From the NCBI RefSeq assembly GCF_039538365.1, contig NZ_BAABCA010000003.1:372001-436000 (forward strand): a stretch of DNA of 64,000 nt, written 5' to 3'. This stretch comes from Postechiella marina. Its GTDB lineage: Bacteria; Bacteroidota; Bacteroidia; Flavobacteriales; Flavobacteriaceae. The position numbers and the translations under genes were made by a program. The notes below the pieces were generated by a model that saw only the letters and a program-made list of their open reading frames with translations, ran no database searches and had not been told where the DNA came from. Below are positions 7,672-16,657 of the stretch, in pieces; positions within the stretch are counted from its first letter, which is position 1, and each line of letters begins with the position of its first letter.

Positions 7672-8981
7672 TAGTTTATAGTTAACTTTAAACGTTTTAT
7701 GCGCTTTTTATCTAAAGCTTCTATTGTAAAAACGTAATTTTTAAAATTTATTTTAGAATCGCGTTTAGGGAAACTGCCAGATATTTCTAAAACAAAACCC
7801 GCAATGGTTTCAGACTCTCCTTTATGGTCTTCGAAAACCGAATTATCTTCAATTTTTAAAACCTTATAAAAATCTTTTAAAGCTGTTTTGCCTTCAAAAA
7901 CATAATTATTATCATCAAGCTTCGAATAATTTAAATCTTCATCATCAAATTCATCACTTATATCGCCTACAATCTCTTCAATAATATCTTCTAAAGAAAT
8001 TAATCCCGATGTACCACCATACTCGTCTACCACAACAGCCAGATGCACTTTCTTTTCCTGAAATTCGGCCATTAAATCATCTAATTTTTTATTCTCTGGT
8101 ACAAAAAATGGTTCTCGAATTAAAGACGCCCAATTAAACTGTTTTCTATCTATATAAGGTAACAAATCTTTTACGTACAGAATGCCAACAATTTTATCTA
8201 TATTTTCTTCGAATACCGGAATTCTAGAATAGCCATTCGAAATTATTTCGGGCAAAATTTCTGCATATTTTTGTTCTACGTTTAAAGCAAAAATATCTAT
8301 TCGTGGTTGCATAACCTGTTTAGTATCTGTGTTACCAAAAGACACAATACCTTGTAAAATTTTCTGCTCTTCTTTAGTCGTGTCTGCTTCGCTTGTTAGC
8401 TCTAACGCCTGCGATAATTGATCTACACTTAAGTTCGATTTTTGCTTACCTAATTTTTTATGAATACCTAAAGTAACTGCACGCATAGGCATACTTATAG
8501 GCGACAAAACAACATCTAGAAAACGCAACGGGTACGCCATAAATGTAGCAAATTTAACAGGATTTCTATTGGCGTAAATTTTTGGTAAAATTTCACCAAA
8601 AAGCAAAATTAAAAAGGTTACAATAACAACCTCTAGAGTAAACCTTAATACGGTAGATGTTATGTTTTCGAAAAGTGTAGCTCCTATGTAAGCAAACAAA
8701 ATAACAATGGCAATATTTATAAAATTATTAGCTACTAAAATTGTAGCTAACAGCTTTTTAGGTCGCTCTAAAAGATTAGATATAATTTGAATTTGTTTAG
8801 ACTTTGCCTCTAAACCAGCCTCCATATCTGTTCTAGTTAAAGAAAACAAAGCGACTTCGGCACCAGAAATTAATGCAGAACAAAAGAGCAATACAAATAA
8901 GAGTAAAAAACTACTTGCAAACGAAAAATCTATTGCTAAAAATAAGGGTATAAAACTCGCGGGATCAGGATCCAAGTTCAA
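7671..8981 (-). CDS. gldE: Gliding-associated membrane protein GldE (CNNM/CorC-like with CBS pair)
   Basis: 436 residues. Residues 20 to about 190 are a CNNM/DUF21 transmembrane domain (ISGAEVALFSLTRTD, LLFGEILPKIYANRNP). A CBS pair follows at about 200-335 (MQPRIDIFAL, DEYGGTSGLISLEDIIEEIV), then a CorC_HlyC C-terminal domain. This layout is shared by CorC-type ion transporters, but pairing with gldD identifies it as GldE, which in Flavobacterium johnsoniae is linked functionally to GldD. It begins 47 bases after the ssb stop. Confidence 0.92.
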   Translation of the reverse strand: MNLDPDPASFIPLFLAIDFSFASSFLLLFVLLFCSALISGAEVALFSLTRTDMEAGLEAKSKQIQIISNLLERPKKLLATILVANNFINIAIVILFAYIGATLFENITSTVLRFTLEVVIVTFLILLFGEILPKIYANRNPVKFATFMAYPLRFLDVVLSPISMPMRAVTLGIHKKLGKQKSNLSVDQLSQALELTSEADTTKEEQKILQGIVSFGNTDTKQVMQPRIDIFALNVEQKYAEILPEIISNGYSRIPVFEENIDKIVGILYVKDLLPYIDRKQFNWASLIREPFFVPENKKLDDLMAEFQEKKVHLAVVVDEYGGTSGLISLEDIIEEIVGDISDEFDDEDLNYSKLDDNNYVFEGKTALKDFYKVLKIEDNSVFEDHKGESETIAGFVLEISGSFPKRDSKINFKNYVFTIEALDKKRIKRLKLTIN

Positions 8982-9028
8982 TCATTTTAGTTAAACATAG
9001 GTTTTTAGCCATTATAAACATACTTTTA

Positions 9029-9481
9029 TTAAAAAGGAAGATCGTCATTTGCATCTTCTACAGCTTCACTTTTTGCAGTTGCAGGCCCACTAACTGCTTG
9101 TTTAGCAACCTCTGGCGTATTACTAGCCTGGGTTCCACTTTCTTTTTTAGTTGTTAAAAAGGTAAAATCATTACATTGTATTTCTGTAGAATACCTGTCG
9201 TTACCTTTGTCGTCTTGCCATTTTCTGGTTTTTAATCGTCCTTCTATATAAACTTTATCGCCTTTACTTAAATATTTTTCGCAAATCTCGGCACCTTTAT
9301 TTCGCACCACTACATTATGCCACTCTGTATTAGTAATACGCTCGTTTGTTTGTTTGCTTACATAAGTCTCGTTAGTTGCCAATGGAAAACGCCCAACACA
9401 ACCGCCACCTTCAAAATAGTGCATTTTTATTTCATCTCCTAAGTGGCCAATTAACATAACTTTATTTAAAGTTCCAGACAT
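9029..9481 (-). CDS. ssb: Single-stranded DNA-binding protein
   Basis: 150 residues from the ATG at 9481 (MSGTLNKVMLIGHLGDEIKM). An upstream TTG at 9508 is rejected because it lies inside a TAcTTTTG promoter box. The OB fold occupies about residues 1-107 (VEGRLKTRKWQ-type block visible as YIEGRLKTRKWQD). A flexible linker leads to the acidic tip DDLPF, which recruits replication and repair proteins. Its position between mutY and gldE matches the order I recall from Flavobacterium johnsoniae. Confidence 0.95.
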   Translation of the reverse strand: MSGTLNKVMLIGHLGDEIKMHYFEGGGCVGRFPLATNETYVSKQTNERITNTEWHNVVVRNKGAEICEKYLSKGDKVYIEGRLKTRKWQDDKGNDRYSTEIQCNDFTFLTTKKESGTQASNTPEVAKQAVSGPATAKSEAVEDANDDLPF

Positions 9482-9505
9482 AACATTTACATTTTTAAAA
9501 GAGAG

Positions 9506-9513
9506 CAAAAGTA
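9506..9513 (-). promoter_or_regulatory. TAcTTTTG -7 box upstream of ssb
   Basis: Minus-strand TACTTTTG, 25 bases before the ssb ATG. No convincing -33 element. It suggests ssb-gldE-gldD can be transcribed apart from mutY, which ends 139 bases upstream of the ssb start. Confidence 0.35.
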
Positions 9514-9619
9514 ACTAAATGCTTTCCATTTGTTTAAAATTAATAAAAAAATATGATTGTACTATCTATTATATTAAAAATGTAAAATAGTAAATCTAAA
9601 CAATACAGCTGCTAAACCC

Positions 9620-10660
9620 TTAAAACTCGAATTTTTCTATAAAATTGCCTATTAAAATAGGTACTGCATAATTTTCTATATCATCTATTAAAATGCCTTT
9701 TTCAAGATTCGTGTTTATTTTTACAATCCAAAATTTGGTATATAAATGCTGATGCGACAATTTATGCACAAGCGTGTCCTTATTATATAATGTTAATTCA
9801 AAATTCACACTCTTTAATAAGTCTTGCTTTTTAGCTAACTCTAATAAGGTTTCAAAATTAGCTTCACGTTTAGTTTCTATTAACGGAAACTGATATAAGT
9901 TTTGCCAAATACCCTTACCTGTTCGTTTCTCTAAAACAGTCTTTTTATCATCTGATATAAAAACCAAAAAGTTAAAATATTTTTTTTTCGCTTTCGCGGA
10001 TTTAATTTTTACCGGCAACTCAGAAACTATATTCTTTTGAAGCGCTACACAACTATCTTTAAACGGACACGAACTACAATCTGGATTTTTAGGTTTGCAT
10101 TGCATAGCGCCAAACTCCATAATAGCTTGATTAAACTCTGCTGGTTGCTTAGCATCTATTAACTCTTGAGCCAAAAGTTTAAATTCTTTTGCACCTTTAG
10201 ACGAGTTAATTGGCGTATCGATACCAAAATACCTAGATAACGCTCTGTAAACATTACCATCTACAACAGCAGCCACCTCGTTAAAACAAATAGACGATAT
10301 AGCACTTGCTGTATAATCGCCAACACCCTTTAATTTTAAGAGGTCCTTATAATTGTTTGGAAACTCCCCTTTTAAATCGTTAACTATAAATTTTGCAGCA
10401 GCATGTAAATTTCTAGCTCTAGAGTAGTAACCTAGTCCTTGCCACAATTTTAAAACTTGAGCCTCATCTGCATTAGCAAGATGGAAAACTGACGGAAATT
10501 TGCCTAAAAAAGCTTCGTAATATGGCAAACCTTGCTTAACCTGTGTTTGCTGCAATATAATTTCTGACAACCAAATACAATACGGATTAGTAGTTTCTCG
10601 CCATGGAAGAATTCGTTTATTAACTGAATACCAGTTTATTAAAGTTTTTGAAAAATTCAT
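9620..10660 (-). CDS. mutY: A/G-specific adenine glycosylase
   Basis: 346 residues. It removes adenine mispaired with 8-oxoguanine. Residues 1 to about 210 are the HhH-GPD domain: catalytic Glu33 in LSEIILQQTQV, the hairpin LKGVGDYTASAI (110-121) and catalytic Asp134 in VVDGNV. The [4Fe-4S] ligands are Cys188, 195, 198 and 204, with exact C-x6-C-x2-C-x5-C spacing. Residues 225-346 form the NUDIX-like domain that reads 8-oxoG. All key residues are present. Head of the ssb-gldE-gldD run. Confidence 0.95.
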   Translation of the reverse strand: MNFSKTLINWYSVNKRILPWRETTNPYCIWLSEIILQQTQVKQGLPYYEAFLGKFPSVFHLANADEAQVLKLWQGLGYYSRARNLHAAAKFIVNDLKGEFPNNYKDLLKLKGVGDYTASAISSICFNEVAAVVDGNVYRALSRYFGIDTPINSSKGAKEFKLLAQELIDAKQPAEFNQAIMEFGAMQCKPKNPDCSSCPFKDSCVALQKNIVSELPVKIKSAKAKKKYFNFLVFISDDKKTVLEKRTGKGIWQNLYQFPLIETKREANFETLLELAKKQDLLKSVNFELTLYNKDTLVHKLSHQHLYTKFWIVKINTNLEKGILIDDIENYAVPILIGNFIEKFEF

Positions 10661-10722
10661 TTAAAGATTATAAATAGCTAACAAAAATAAACGTTTATAT
10701 TCTTAAATTTTAATGAATTAGG

Positions 10723-10755
10723 TTTGAAATATTGAATATTAAATGCCTATATTTG
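10723..10755 (+). promoter_or_regulatory. Bacteroidota-type promoter for the HU gene
   Basis: TTTG (10723-10726), a 21-base spacer, then TATATTTG (10748-10755), 46 bases before the HU ATG. A near-perfect consensus match, as expected for a highly expressed gene. Confidence 0.65.
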
Positions 10756-10801
10756 CATCCCTTTAAAATTTATAGTAACCTAAAATAAAATACAGTACAA
10801 A

Positions 10802-11092
10802 ATGACGAAGGCTGATTTAGTAGCAAAAATTTCTGAGAAATTAGGAATTGAAAAAGGAGATGTTCAAGCAACAGTTGAAACATTTATGGAAGAAGTGAAA
10901 ACTTCTTTAGAAGGTGGTGATAATGTATATTTAAGAGGTTTTGGAAGCTTTATAATTAAAACAAGAGCAGAAAAAACTGGTAGAAACATATCTAAAAACA
11001 CTACTATTAAAATACCTGCACACAATATCCCTGCATTTAAACCTGCAAAAGTTTTTGTAGAAGGTGTAAAAACCAATGTAGACGTTAAATAA
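10802..11092 (+). CDS. hup: HU-family DNA-binding protein
   Basis: 96 residues, the standard length. It starts MTKADLVAKISEKLGIEKGD and has the beta-arm core GDNVYLRGFGSF followed by the basic arm with IPAHNIPAFKPAK, where the Pro kinks DNA. It acts as a dimeric nucleoid protein. It is followed after 39 bases by the small basic peptide gene and a terminator, then rng. HU next to an RNase E/G gene is common in Bacteroidota. Confidence 0.93.
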   Translation: MTKADLVAKISEKLGIEKGDVQATVETFMEEVKTSLEGGDNVYLRGFGSFIIKTRAEKTGRNISKNTTIKIPAHNIPAFKPAKVFVEGVKTNVDVK

Positions 11093-11131
11093 AACATTAA
11101 ACAGAATTATTAATTTAAAAGACACTATACT

Positions 11132-11224
11132 ATGCCAAGTGGTAAAAAACGTAAAAGACATAAGGTAGCGACGCACAAACGTAAAAAACGTAGACGCGCT
11201 AACCGTCACAAAAAGAAAAAATAA
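11132..11224 (+). CDS. 30-residue, extremely basic conserved peptide (ribosome-associated candidate)
   Basis: The ATG-started frame encodes MPSGKKRKRHKVATHKRKKR and ten more mostly Arg/Lys/His residues, then TAA. More than half of the residues are basic. I recognise this as a short peptide conserved beside HU and rng in Bacteroidota. From memory, the F. johnsoniae ribosome structure contained small extra basic proteins (one named bL38), and this could be such a protein. That identity is unverified. It probably shares the HU transcript and ends at the terminator four bases downstream. It falls below common gene-calling length cut-offs. Confidence 0.75.
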   Translation: MPSGKKRKRHKVATHKRKKRRRANRHKKKK

Positions 11225-11227
11225 TTC

Positions 11228-11257
11228 AAAAAAGTAGTTAGATTAACTACTTTTTTT
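11228..11257 (+). terminator. Terminator of the HU / basic-peptide operon
   Basis: Perfect stem AAAAAAGTAGTTA / TAACTACTTTTTT with a GAT loop and T run. It starts four bases after the small-gene stop and separates this unit from rng. Confidence 0.85.
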
Positions 11258-11317
11258 GATTAAAGACAACAACAAAGTTCTTTGAAATGAGTTCGTTCAA
11301 ATTAAACAATGAGCTCC

Positions 11318-11382
11318 ACGGATTTAAAAATCCTGTGATTGATTATCTAATTAATAACATCTTTTATTAATTAGATAATCAA
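11318..11382 (+). promoter_or_regulatory. Two stacked hairpins in the rng leader
   Basis: The first hairpin (11318-11338) pairs GGATTT with AAATCC, with a CAC/GTG extension around one bulge. It runs directly into a second, perfect 19-bp inverted repeat with arms at 11339-11357 and 11364-11382 and the loop CATCTT. No T run follows on either strand, so it is not a simple terminator. It lies 121 bases before the rng ATG. RNase E in Escherichia coli autoregulates through 5'UTR hairpins; a similar role here is inference. Confidence 0.5.
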
Positions 11383-11503
11383 AAAACAATGTATAATCCA
11401 TCTGTACAGTTTAGTTGCTGGCTTTGGTTACTAATTTATTGCTTTTAGGTATAAAAGGTAACTACAAACCAATAACTTAATAGTATGGATAAAAATTAAC
11501 AAA

Positions 11504-13051
11504 ATGGATAAAGAATTGATCATTAGATCTAGTTCCAATCATGTTGATTTTGCCTTATTAAAAGATGGAAAACTTATTGAATTACAGAAAGACGAAGGCG
11601 GGAATAATTTTTCGGTTGGCGACGTGTTTATTGCCAAAATTAGAAAAGCTGTTCCTGGGTTAAATGCTGCATTTGTTAATGTAGGTTACGAGAAAGATGC
11701 ATTTTTGCACTATCACGATTTAGGCCCTAAACTTCCTTCTCTTTTAAAATTCACAAAAAGTGTAAGCGCAGGTAAACTAAAAGATTTTTCACTTAAAAAT
11801 TTCCCATTTGAAAAAGATATTGATAAAGATGGCAAAATTGCCGATGTCTTAAAATCAAATCAATCGCTATTAGTACAAATAGTAAAAGAACCTATATCAA
11901 CCAAAGGACCTAGAATTAGCTCTGAGCTTTCTATAGCTGGCAGATATATAGTTTTAGTTCCTTTTTCTAATCGAATTTCTATTTCTCAAAAAATAGAAGA
12001 TAGAGAAGAAAAAGACAGATTAAAACGCTTGGTTAAGAGTATCACTCCGCAAGGATTTGGTATTATTGTTCGTACAGTAGCACAAGGCAAAAAAGTAGCA
12101 GAGCTAGACAAAGATTTACAAAACTTGCTTAGTCGTTGGACAGGCATGTGTAAAAAGCTACACAAAGCACATCATCCAAGTAAAGTATTAGGAGAAATGA
12201 ATAAAGCCTCGTCTATTTTACGAGACATATTTAACGACACTTTTACAAGTATTCTTGTAGATGATGAAGAGCTTTATTATCAAATTAAAGAATATGTGCA
12301 AGAAATTGCACCTAACAAAGAATCAATAGTTAAACAGTATCAAGCTAAAATTCCCATTTTTGAAAAATACGGAATAGAAAGACAAATTAAAACTTCTTTT
12401 GGCAAAACCGTTTCTATGGCCAAAGGTGCCTATTTAATTATAGAGCATACCGAAGCCTTACACGTTATTGATGTAAATAGTGGAAACCGGTCTAACAAAG
12501 CCAATAACCAAGAAGATACTGCTCTAGAAGTTAATTTAATAGCAGCTACAGAAATGGCTCGCCAATTGCGTTTACGCGATATGGGAGGTATTATAGTAGT
12601 TGATTTTATTGACATGACAAATGCAGAAAACAGGCAAAAGCTTTTTAATCACCTTCGTGATGAAATGAAGGACGATAGAGCTAAACACAAAATATTGCCA
12701 CCAAGTAAATTTGGACTGATACAAATAACAAGACAACGAGTTCGTCCAGAAATGGAAATAAAAACGCGCGAGGAAAACCCAGACGCTATTATTAACGGTT
12801 CTGAGGTTGAAGCACCAATAGGCTTGGTTCAAACCATAGAAAATGATCTCGATCAATTATTAAAAAAAGACTATAAAAAGTTAACTTTAAACACACATCC
12901 TTTTATAGCAGCCTTCTTAACAAAAGGTTTTCCATCATTACGTTCAAAATGGTTTTTTGAACATAAAAAATGGGTGAAAATATTACCAAGAGATGCTTAC
13001 ACATATCTAGAATACCACTTTTTTGACAAAGATGGTACTCAAATTAAATAA
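11504..13051 (+). CDS. rng: Ribonuclease E/G family endoribonuclease
   Basis: 515 residues, RNase G-sized without the long RNase E scaffold tail. The start MDKELIIRSSSNHVDFALL is typical. An S1-like domain lies around 38-135 (GDVFIAKIRKAVPGLNAAFVNVG). The catalytic metal-binding Asp residues are visible: Asp323 in VIDVNSG and Asp367 in VVDFIDM, matching Asp303/Asp346 of E. coli RNase E. RQLRLRDMGG lies between them. I do not see the CPxCxG Zn-link. It would process rRNA and decay mRNA. Its leader holds strong hairpins and it has its own terminator. Confidence 0.93.
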   Translation: MDKELIIRSSSNHVDFALLKDGKLIELQKDEGGNNFSVGDVFIAKIRKAVPGLNAAFVNVGYEKDAFLHYHDLGPKLPSLLKFTKSVSAGKLKDFSLKNFPFEKDIDKDGKIADVLKSNQSLLVQIVKEPISTKGPRISSELSIAGRYIVLVPFSNRISISQKIEDREEKDRLKRLVKSITPQGFGIIVRTVAQGKKVAELDKDLQNLLSRWTGMCKKLHKAHHPSKVLGEMNKASSILRDIFNDTFTSILVDDEELYYQIKEYVQEIAPNKESIVKQYQAKIPIFEKYGIERQIKTSFGKTVSMAKGAYLIIEHTEALHVIDVNSGNRSNKANNQEDTALEVNLIAATEMARQLRLRDMGGIIVVDFIDMTNAENRQKLFNHLRDEMKDDRAKHKILPPSKFGLIQITRQRVRPEMEIKTREENPDAIINGSEVEAPIGLVQTIENDLDQLLKKDYKKLTLNTHPFIAAFLTKGFPSLRSKWFFEHKKWVKILPRDAYTYLEYHFFDKDGTQIK

Positions 13052-13055
13052 TTAT

Positions 13056-13091
13056 AAAAACCCGCAACTTATAAAGTTAGCGGGTTTTTTG
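13056..13091 (+). terminator. rng terminator
   Basis: AAAACCCGC-AACTT / AAAGTT-A-GCGGGTTTTTT, with one unpaired A and an AT loop, five bases after the rng stop. Confidence 0.8.
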
Positions 13092-13181
13092 TTTATAACA
13101 AGTTACTAATTTATTAATGCCTGTTTAACTAATAGAAAACAGAATAATTAATAAATTAGTGAAAACAAAACAGCAAACTAC

Positions 13182-13559
13182 ATGATAAGTTCTACTTTTA
13201 AACCTAAATTAAACATCTTACAAACAGAGTTTAAAAATGTTGTAACTAGCCAAGAAGTTTTAGAATACCTAAAGTCTTTTAAAGACAACACTACTTACCC
13301 TAGGCAATTAAGAACCATTGTAGATGCTACTAATGCCTCATTTTCTTTCTCGTATAAATCGTTAAAGCAATTTAATAGCGCTAGAATAGAATCTCTTAAA
13401 AACTATAATATTGTTGTAACTGCTGTGGTTATAAGCAATCCTGCAACAGCTGCGATTAGCACTTTATATGGTGCTATTGCTCGAGGTAAAAAATATAAAT
13501 ACAAGGTGTTTTCTACTCGATCGGCTGCTTTAAAATGGATAGAAAGCTACACTTTTTAA
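13182..13559 (+). CDS. Small soluble protein, SpoIIAA/STAS-like fold suspected
   Basis: 125 residues with no signal peptide or membrane helix. The pattern (N-terminal strand, FKNVVTSQEVLEYLKSF helix, TIVDATNASFSFSY strand, then a VVTAVVISNPATAAISTLY block and a C-terminal helix ending ALKWIESYTF) resembles the SpoIIAA/STAS-like proteins seen in Bacteroidota, some encoded near signalling genes. The match is by overall pattern, not by a clear motif. A hybrid kinase gene follows 218 bases later on the same strand. Confidence 0.55.
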   Translation: MISSTFKPKLNILQTEFKNVVTSQEVLEYLKSFKDNTTYPRQLRTIVDATNASFSFSYKSLKQFNSARIESLKNYNIVVTAVVISNPATAAISTLYGAIARGKKYKYKVFSTRSAALKWIESYTF

Positions 13560-13777
13560 AACCAAAAGTCCCTTTTAAAACGCCTATTTACCCTAAAAAA
13601 GCAGCCATTAAGCGCTCTTTTAATTATTTTAAACAAAAATTAAAAACTCCAAATAACTAAAAATAAGCTTATTAAACTGCTATATTTTAACCCAACATTA
13701 AGGCAAAATGCATTTAACAATAAAGTAACCCAAATTAAAATACCGTTATATACTTTTATTGAAATTTATCCTCTCTA

Positions 13778-16030
13778 ATGACCCTAAATTTTTATAAATC
13801 GTATAGATTTAAAATCATTCTCTCGTTTATATTTATTATAACTATTGCTACTATAATTTTTGTTGGCTACAATTACTACACCAACAAAACTCAAGATTTA
13901 CAAAAGGTAACAAATAGAATTTATACGTTAGAATCCAACTTTTCTAACAATACTAAAAACTTTCAATCTTTTTTACTTCACGGTTATAAAAACCCACTAT
14001 TTTATAAAACAAAAACAGAAAAAAACATAGATACATATCTTAATAATATTTCAAAACAAAAGGAAAATTTAAATGTTGTTATATCAAAATTAAAAGAAAA
14101 AGATATTGGTTTAAACAGCAATTTAATAAGTAAATTAAAGAATAGTTTTGAAAGATTAGACACCCTATCTACCCAAATTAAAGACAAAAAATTTAAACTT
14201 GGATTTAAAGATTTTGGATTAATAGGAAAAATGAGGCGTGTTGTGCATAACATAGAATCTTCTAAAATAATACCCAACTCCCAAATTCTACAATTAAGAA
14301 GATTTGAAAAAGATTTTTTATTGCGATCCGAAAAAATCTACATAACAAACTTTAACAATTTTATTCTAGAAATTACCTCAAAACCATCTACAAATACAGA
14401 TGCTCGCAAAGCTTTAAACCAATACAAAGCTCTTTTTAATAACGTATCAACACTATATATTGAAATTGGAAACAATAACAACAAAGGCATTTATGAAGAG
14501 ATTATTACACTAAATAAATCTATTAGTAACAATATAAACGCAATAAAAAATACAGCTTTAAATACCATTACAAGCAAAAATGCAGATATAAAAAAATATG
14601 TAAAAACTGCTTTTATACTCACCATCATTTTCATTGCTTCTCTTATCTTTTATTTGTCTCAAATACTTACTAGAGATTTAAAAAAACTTCAAATCTCTAT
14701 GCATAAATTTATAAAATCTGGCTTTAAAGAATTTGACACAAATAGGCACGAAGACAAATCAAAAATATTGGAAATAGATTTTTTGTATAGAGCTTACCAT
14801 ATGCTAAAAGAAAATTTATTAGAAAACATTAAAGGGTTAAAACTTACCATAGAAGAGTTAGAAAGAACAACTGCATATAAATCGAGTTTTTTGGCTAATA
14901 TGAGTCATGAAATAAGAACTCCTTTAAATGGCATTATTGGCATTATAAATATGCTAAACCAAACAAATTTAGATAAAGAGCAATTAAAATTATTAGATAT
15001 TGCTAATTACTCTTCGAGCCACTTACTAGGTTTAATAAATCTCATCTTAGATTACTCGAAAATAACTGCGGGTAAAATGGAATTGGAAGATAGAGCTATA
15101 AATATTGACGACGATTTAAAAAAATTATCCAAAATATTTCAGTTTCAAGCATCAGAAAAAGGAATTGATCTTTTTTACAGTTACAAAAAGGCCGATAACG
15201 CTGCCAATTTGGTATATGGAGACACTATTAGAATAAATCAAATAATAATTAATCTGCTTAACAATGCCATAAAATTTACTCATCAAGGCTGGGTCAAATT
15301 AGAAGTAAAACAAGAACAGTTTGATGACCATTACGATTCTTTGTATTTCTCTATAGAAGATACTGGCATTGGCATTAATAAAGAAAAATCTAAAAAAATA
15401 TTTCAAGCCTTTGAGCAAGTAGACATATCTACAACCAGAAAATACGGAGGCACAGGTTTAGGCTTAACAATTTCTTACGAATTGGCAGCACTTATGGGTA
15501 GCGAGCTAAAATTTAAATCTGCAAATAGTGGTGGTACTATTTTTTACTTTGAATTAAAATTAAAAAAAGCACCTATAGCGGTAAGCTCCATAAGTAACAA
15601 CACACCCTCCAACGAATTTTCTATATTACGAAAGACAGAAAAAGTATTAATTGTAGATGATAACAAAATGAACCAAAAAGTATTAGGTTTGATGCTTAAA
15701 AAATTCAATTTATCTATAGATTATGCCTCCAACGGTGTTGAAGCGATAGAGCTTTACAACCAAAATCCTTACGATATTATTTTTATGGACATACAAATGC
15801 CTATTATGGATGGGCTAGAAGCCACACAATTAATTAAAGAATCTTATAAATTTAAAATGCAAGCTATACCCATAATAGCTGTTTCTGCCAGTGCTTATAC
15901 AGACGATAGAAAGAAAGCTCACAAAGCAGGAATAGACGATTTTATTTCTAAACCTATCGAAATAAAAGAGCTACACAACCTACTTATAAAATACTCTTTT
16001 AAAAACGATTACGCTATTTATCTTTTATAA
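13778..16030 (+). CDS. Hybrid sensor histidine kinase / response regulator
   Basis: 750 residues. TM1 is at about 11-31, an extracytoplasmic helical sensor with coiled-coil character at 35-275, and TM2 at about 278-297. The HisKA motif FLANMSHEIRTPLNG has phospho-acceptor His377. The HATPase_c domain shows an N box (NLLNNAIKF, 492-500), DTGIG (528-532) and GGTGLGL (557-563). The C-terminal receiver has acidic Asp627/Asp628, phospho-acceptor Asp671 (IIFMDIQMP) and Lys725. It phosphorylates itself and relays to its own receiver; there is no Hpt or DNA-binding domain, so an output partner must be elsewhere. The ligand is unknown. The ATG at 13778 begins just before TM1. Confidence 0.92.
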   Translation: MTLNFYKSYRFKIILSFIFIITIATIIFVGYNYYTNKTQDLQKVTNRIYTLESNFSNNTKNFQSFLLHGYKNPLFYKTKTEKNIDTYLNNISKQKENLNVVISKLKEKDIGLNSNLISKLKNSFERLDTLSTQIKDKKFKLGFKDFGLIGKMRRVVHNIESSKIIPNSQILQLRRFEKDFLLRSEKIYITNFNNFILEITSKPSTNTDARKALNQYKALFNNVSTLYIEIGNNNNKGIYEEIITLNKSISNNINAIKNTALNTITSKNADIKKYVKTAFILTIIFIASLIFYLSQILTRDLKKLQISMHKFIKSGFKEFDTNRHEDKSKILEIDFLYRAYHMLKENLLENIKGLKLTIEELERTTAYKSSFLANMSHEIRTPLNGIIGIINMLNQTNLDKEQLKLLDIANYSSSHLLGLINLILDYSKITAGKMELEDRAINIDDDLKKLSKIFQFQASEKGIDLFYSYKKADNAANLVYGDTIRINQIIINLLNNAIKFTHQGWVKLEVKQEQFDDHYDSLYFSIEDTGIGINKEKSKKIFQAFEQVDISTTRKYGGTGLGLTISYELAALMGSELKFKSANSGGTIFYFELKLKKAPIAVSSISNNTPSNEFSILRKTEKVLIVDDNKMNQKVLGLMLKKFNLSIDYASNGVEAIELYNQNPYDIIFMDIQMPIMDGLEATQLIKESYKFKMQAIPIIAVSASAYTDDRKKAHKAGIDDFISKPIEIKELHNLLIKYSFKNDYAIYLL

Positions 16031-16035
16031 ACCCA

Positions 16036-16536
16036 TTAAATTGGCACTTCGTAAGTGTTTTTAATTTCTCCCATAACAAATGTACTATGGGCACTTCCTA
16101 TATTTTTTATGCTTCCTAGATGGTTTAGCACAAAATCTTGATAATGCTTCATGTCTTTTACTAAAACCTTCATTAAAAAATCGTAATCGCCAGATACATT
16201 ATAACACGCTACTACCTCTTTAAGAGACAAAATATCTTTAACAAACCTATTCCCTATTTCGCGCGTGTGCTCTTTTAAAGTAATATTACAAAATACTGTT
16301 AAGCCCTTTTCTAATTTTTCGGCATCTAAAACAGCAACATATTTTTTTATGTAGCCTCTTTTTTCTAATTTTTTTACCCTTTCAAAAACAGGTGTAGTAG
16401 ATAAGTTAACCTTAACAGCAAGTTCTTTTGTTGTTATATCAGAGTTTTTTTGTAGCAATTTTAAAATCCTAAAATCAATATTATCCAATTGATATGTAGA
16501 ATTATTTTCTGTTAAATCAATCATTTTTATATTCAA
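16036..16536 (-). CDS. Lrp/AsnC-family transcriptional regulator
   Basis: 166 residues. The N-terminal HTH (YQLDNIDFRILKLLQKNSDI, then TTKELAVKVNLSTTPVFERVKKLEKRG) is followed by the RAM/AsnC ligand-binding domain (VVACYNVSGDYDFLMKVLVKD). The true start may be Met5. It regulates genes in response to amino acids. It is divergent from metE with a 121-base shared intergenic region, so control of metE, and of itself, is plausible. That target is inference. Confidence 0.9.
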   Translation of the reverse strand: MNIKMIDLTENNSTYQLDNIDFRILKLLQKNSDITTKELAVKVNLSTTPVFERVKKLEKRGYIKKYVAVLDAEKLEKGLTVFCNITLKEHTREIGNRFVKDILSLKEVVACYNVSGDYDFLMKVLVKDMKHYQDFVLNHLGSIKNIGSAHSTFVMGEIKNTYEVPI

Positions 16537-16620
16537 AAGTTTTTTATTCTAAAATATAACGCAAAATAAGCTTTATAGTCTGTATTTATTATAAAAAAAC
16601 AAATTATCATTCTTCAAATA

Positions 16621-16628
16621 TACCTTTG
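16621..16628 (+). promoter_or_regulatory. TAccTTTG -7 box of metE
   Basis: TACCTTTG lies 29 bases before the metE ATG. No good TTTG -33 box is present, which may mean dependence on an activator such as the divergent Lrp-type protein. The leader is too short for a SAM or cobalamin riboswitch. Confidence 0.45.
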
Positions 16629-16657
16629 CAAAGTTATTTTACAATAAATAAAGCACT

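Noticed and set aside
16537..16657. Riboswitch (SAM or cobalamin) ahead of metE
   Set aside because: Only 29 bases lie between the -7 box and the ATG; no room for an aptamer.
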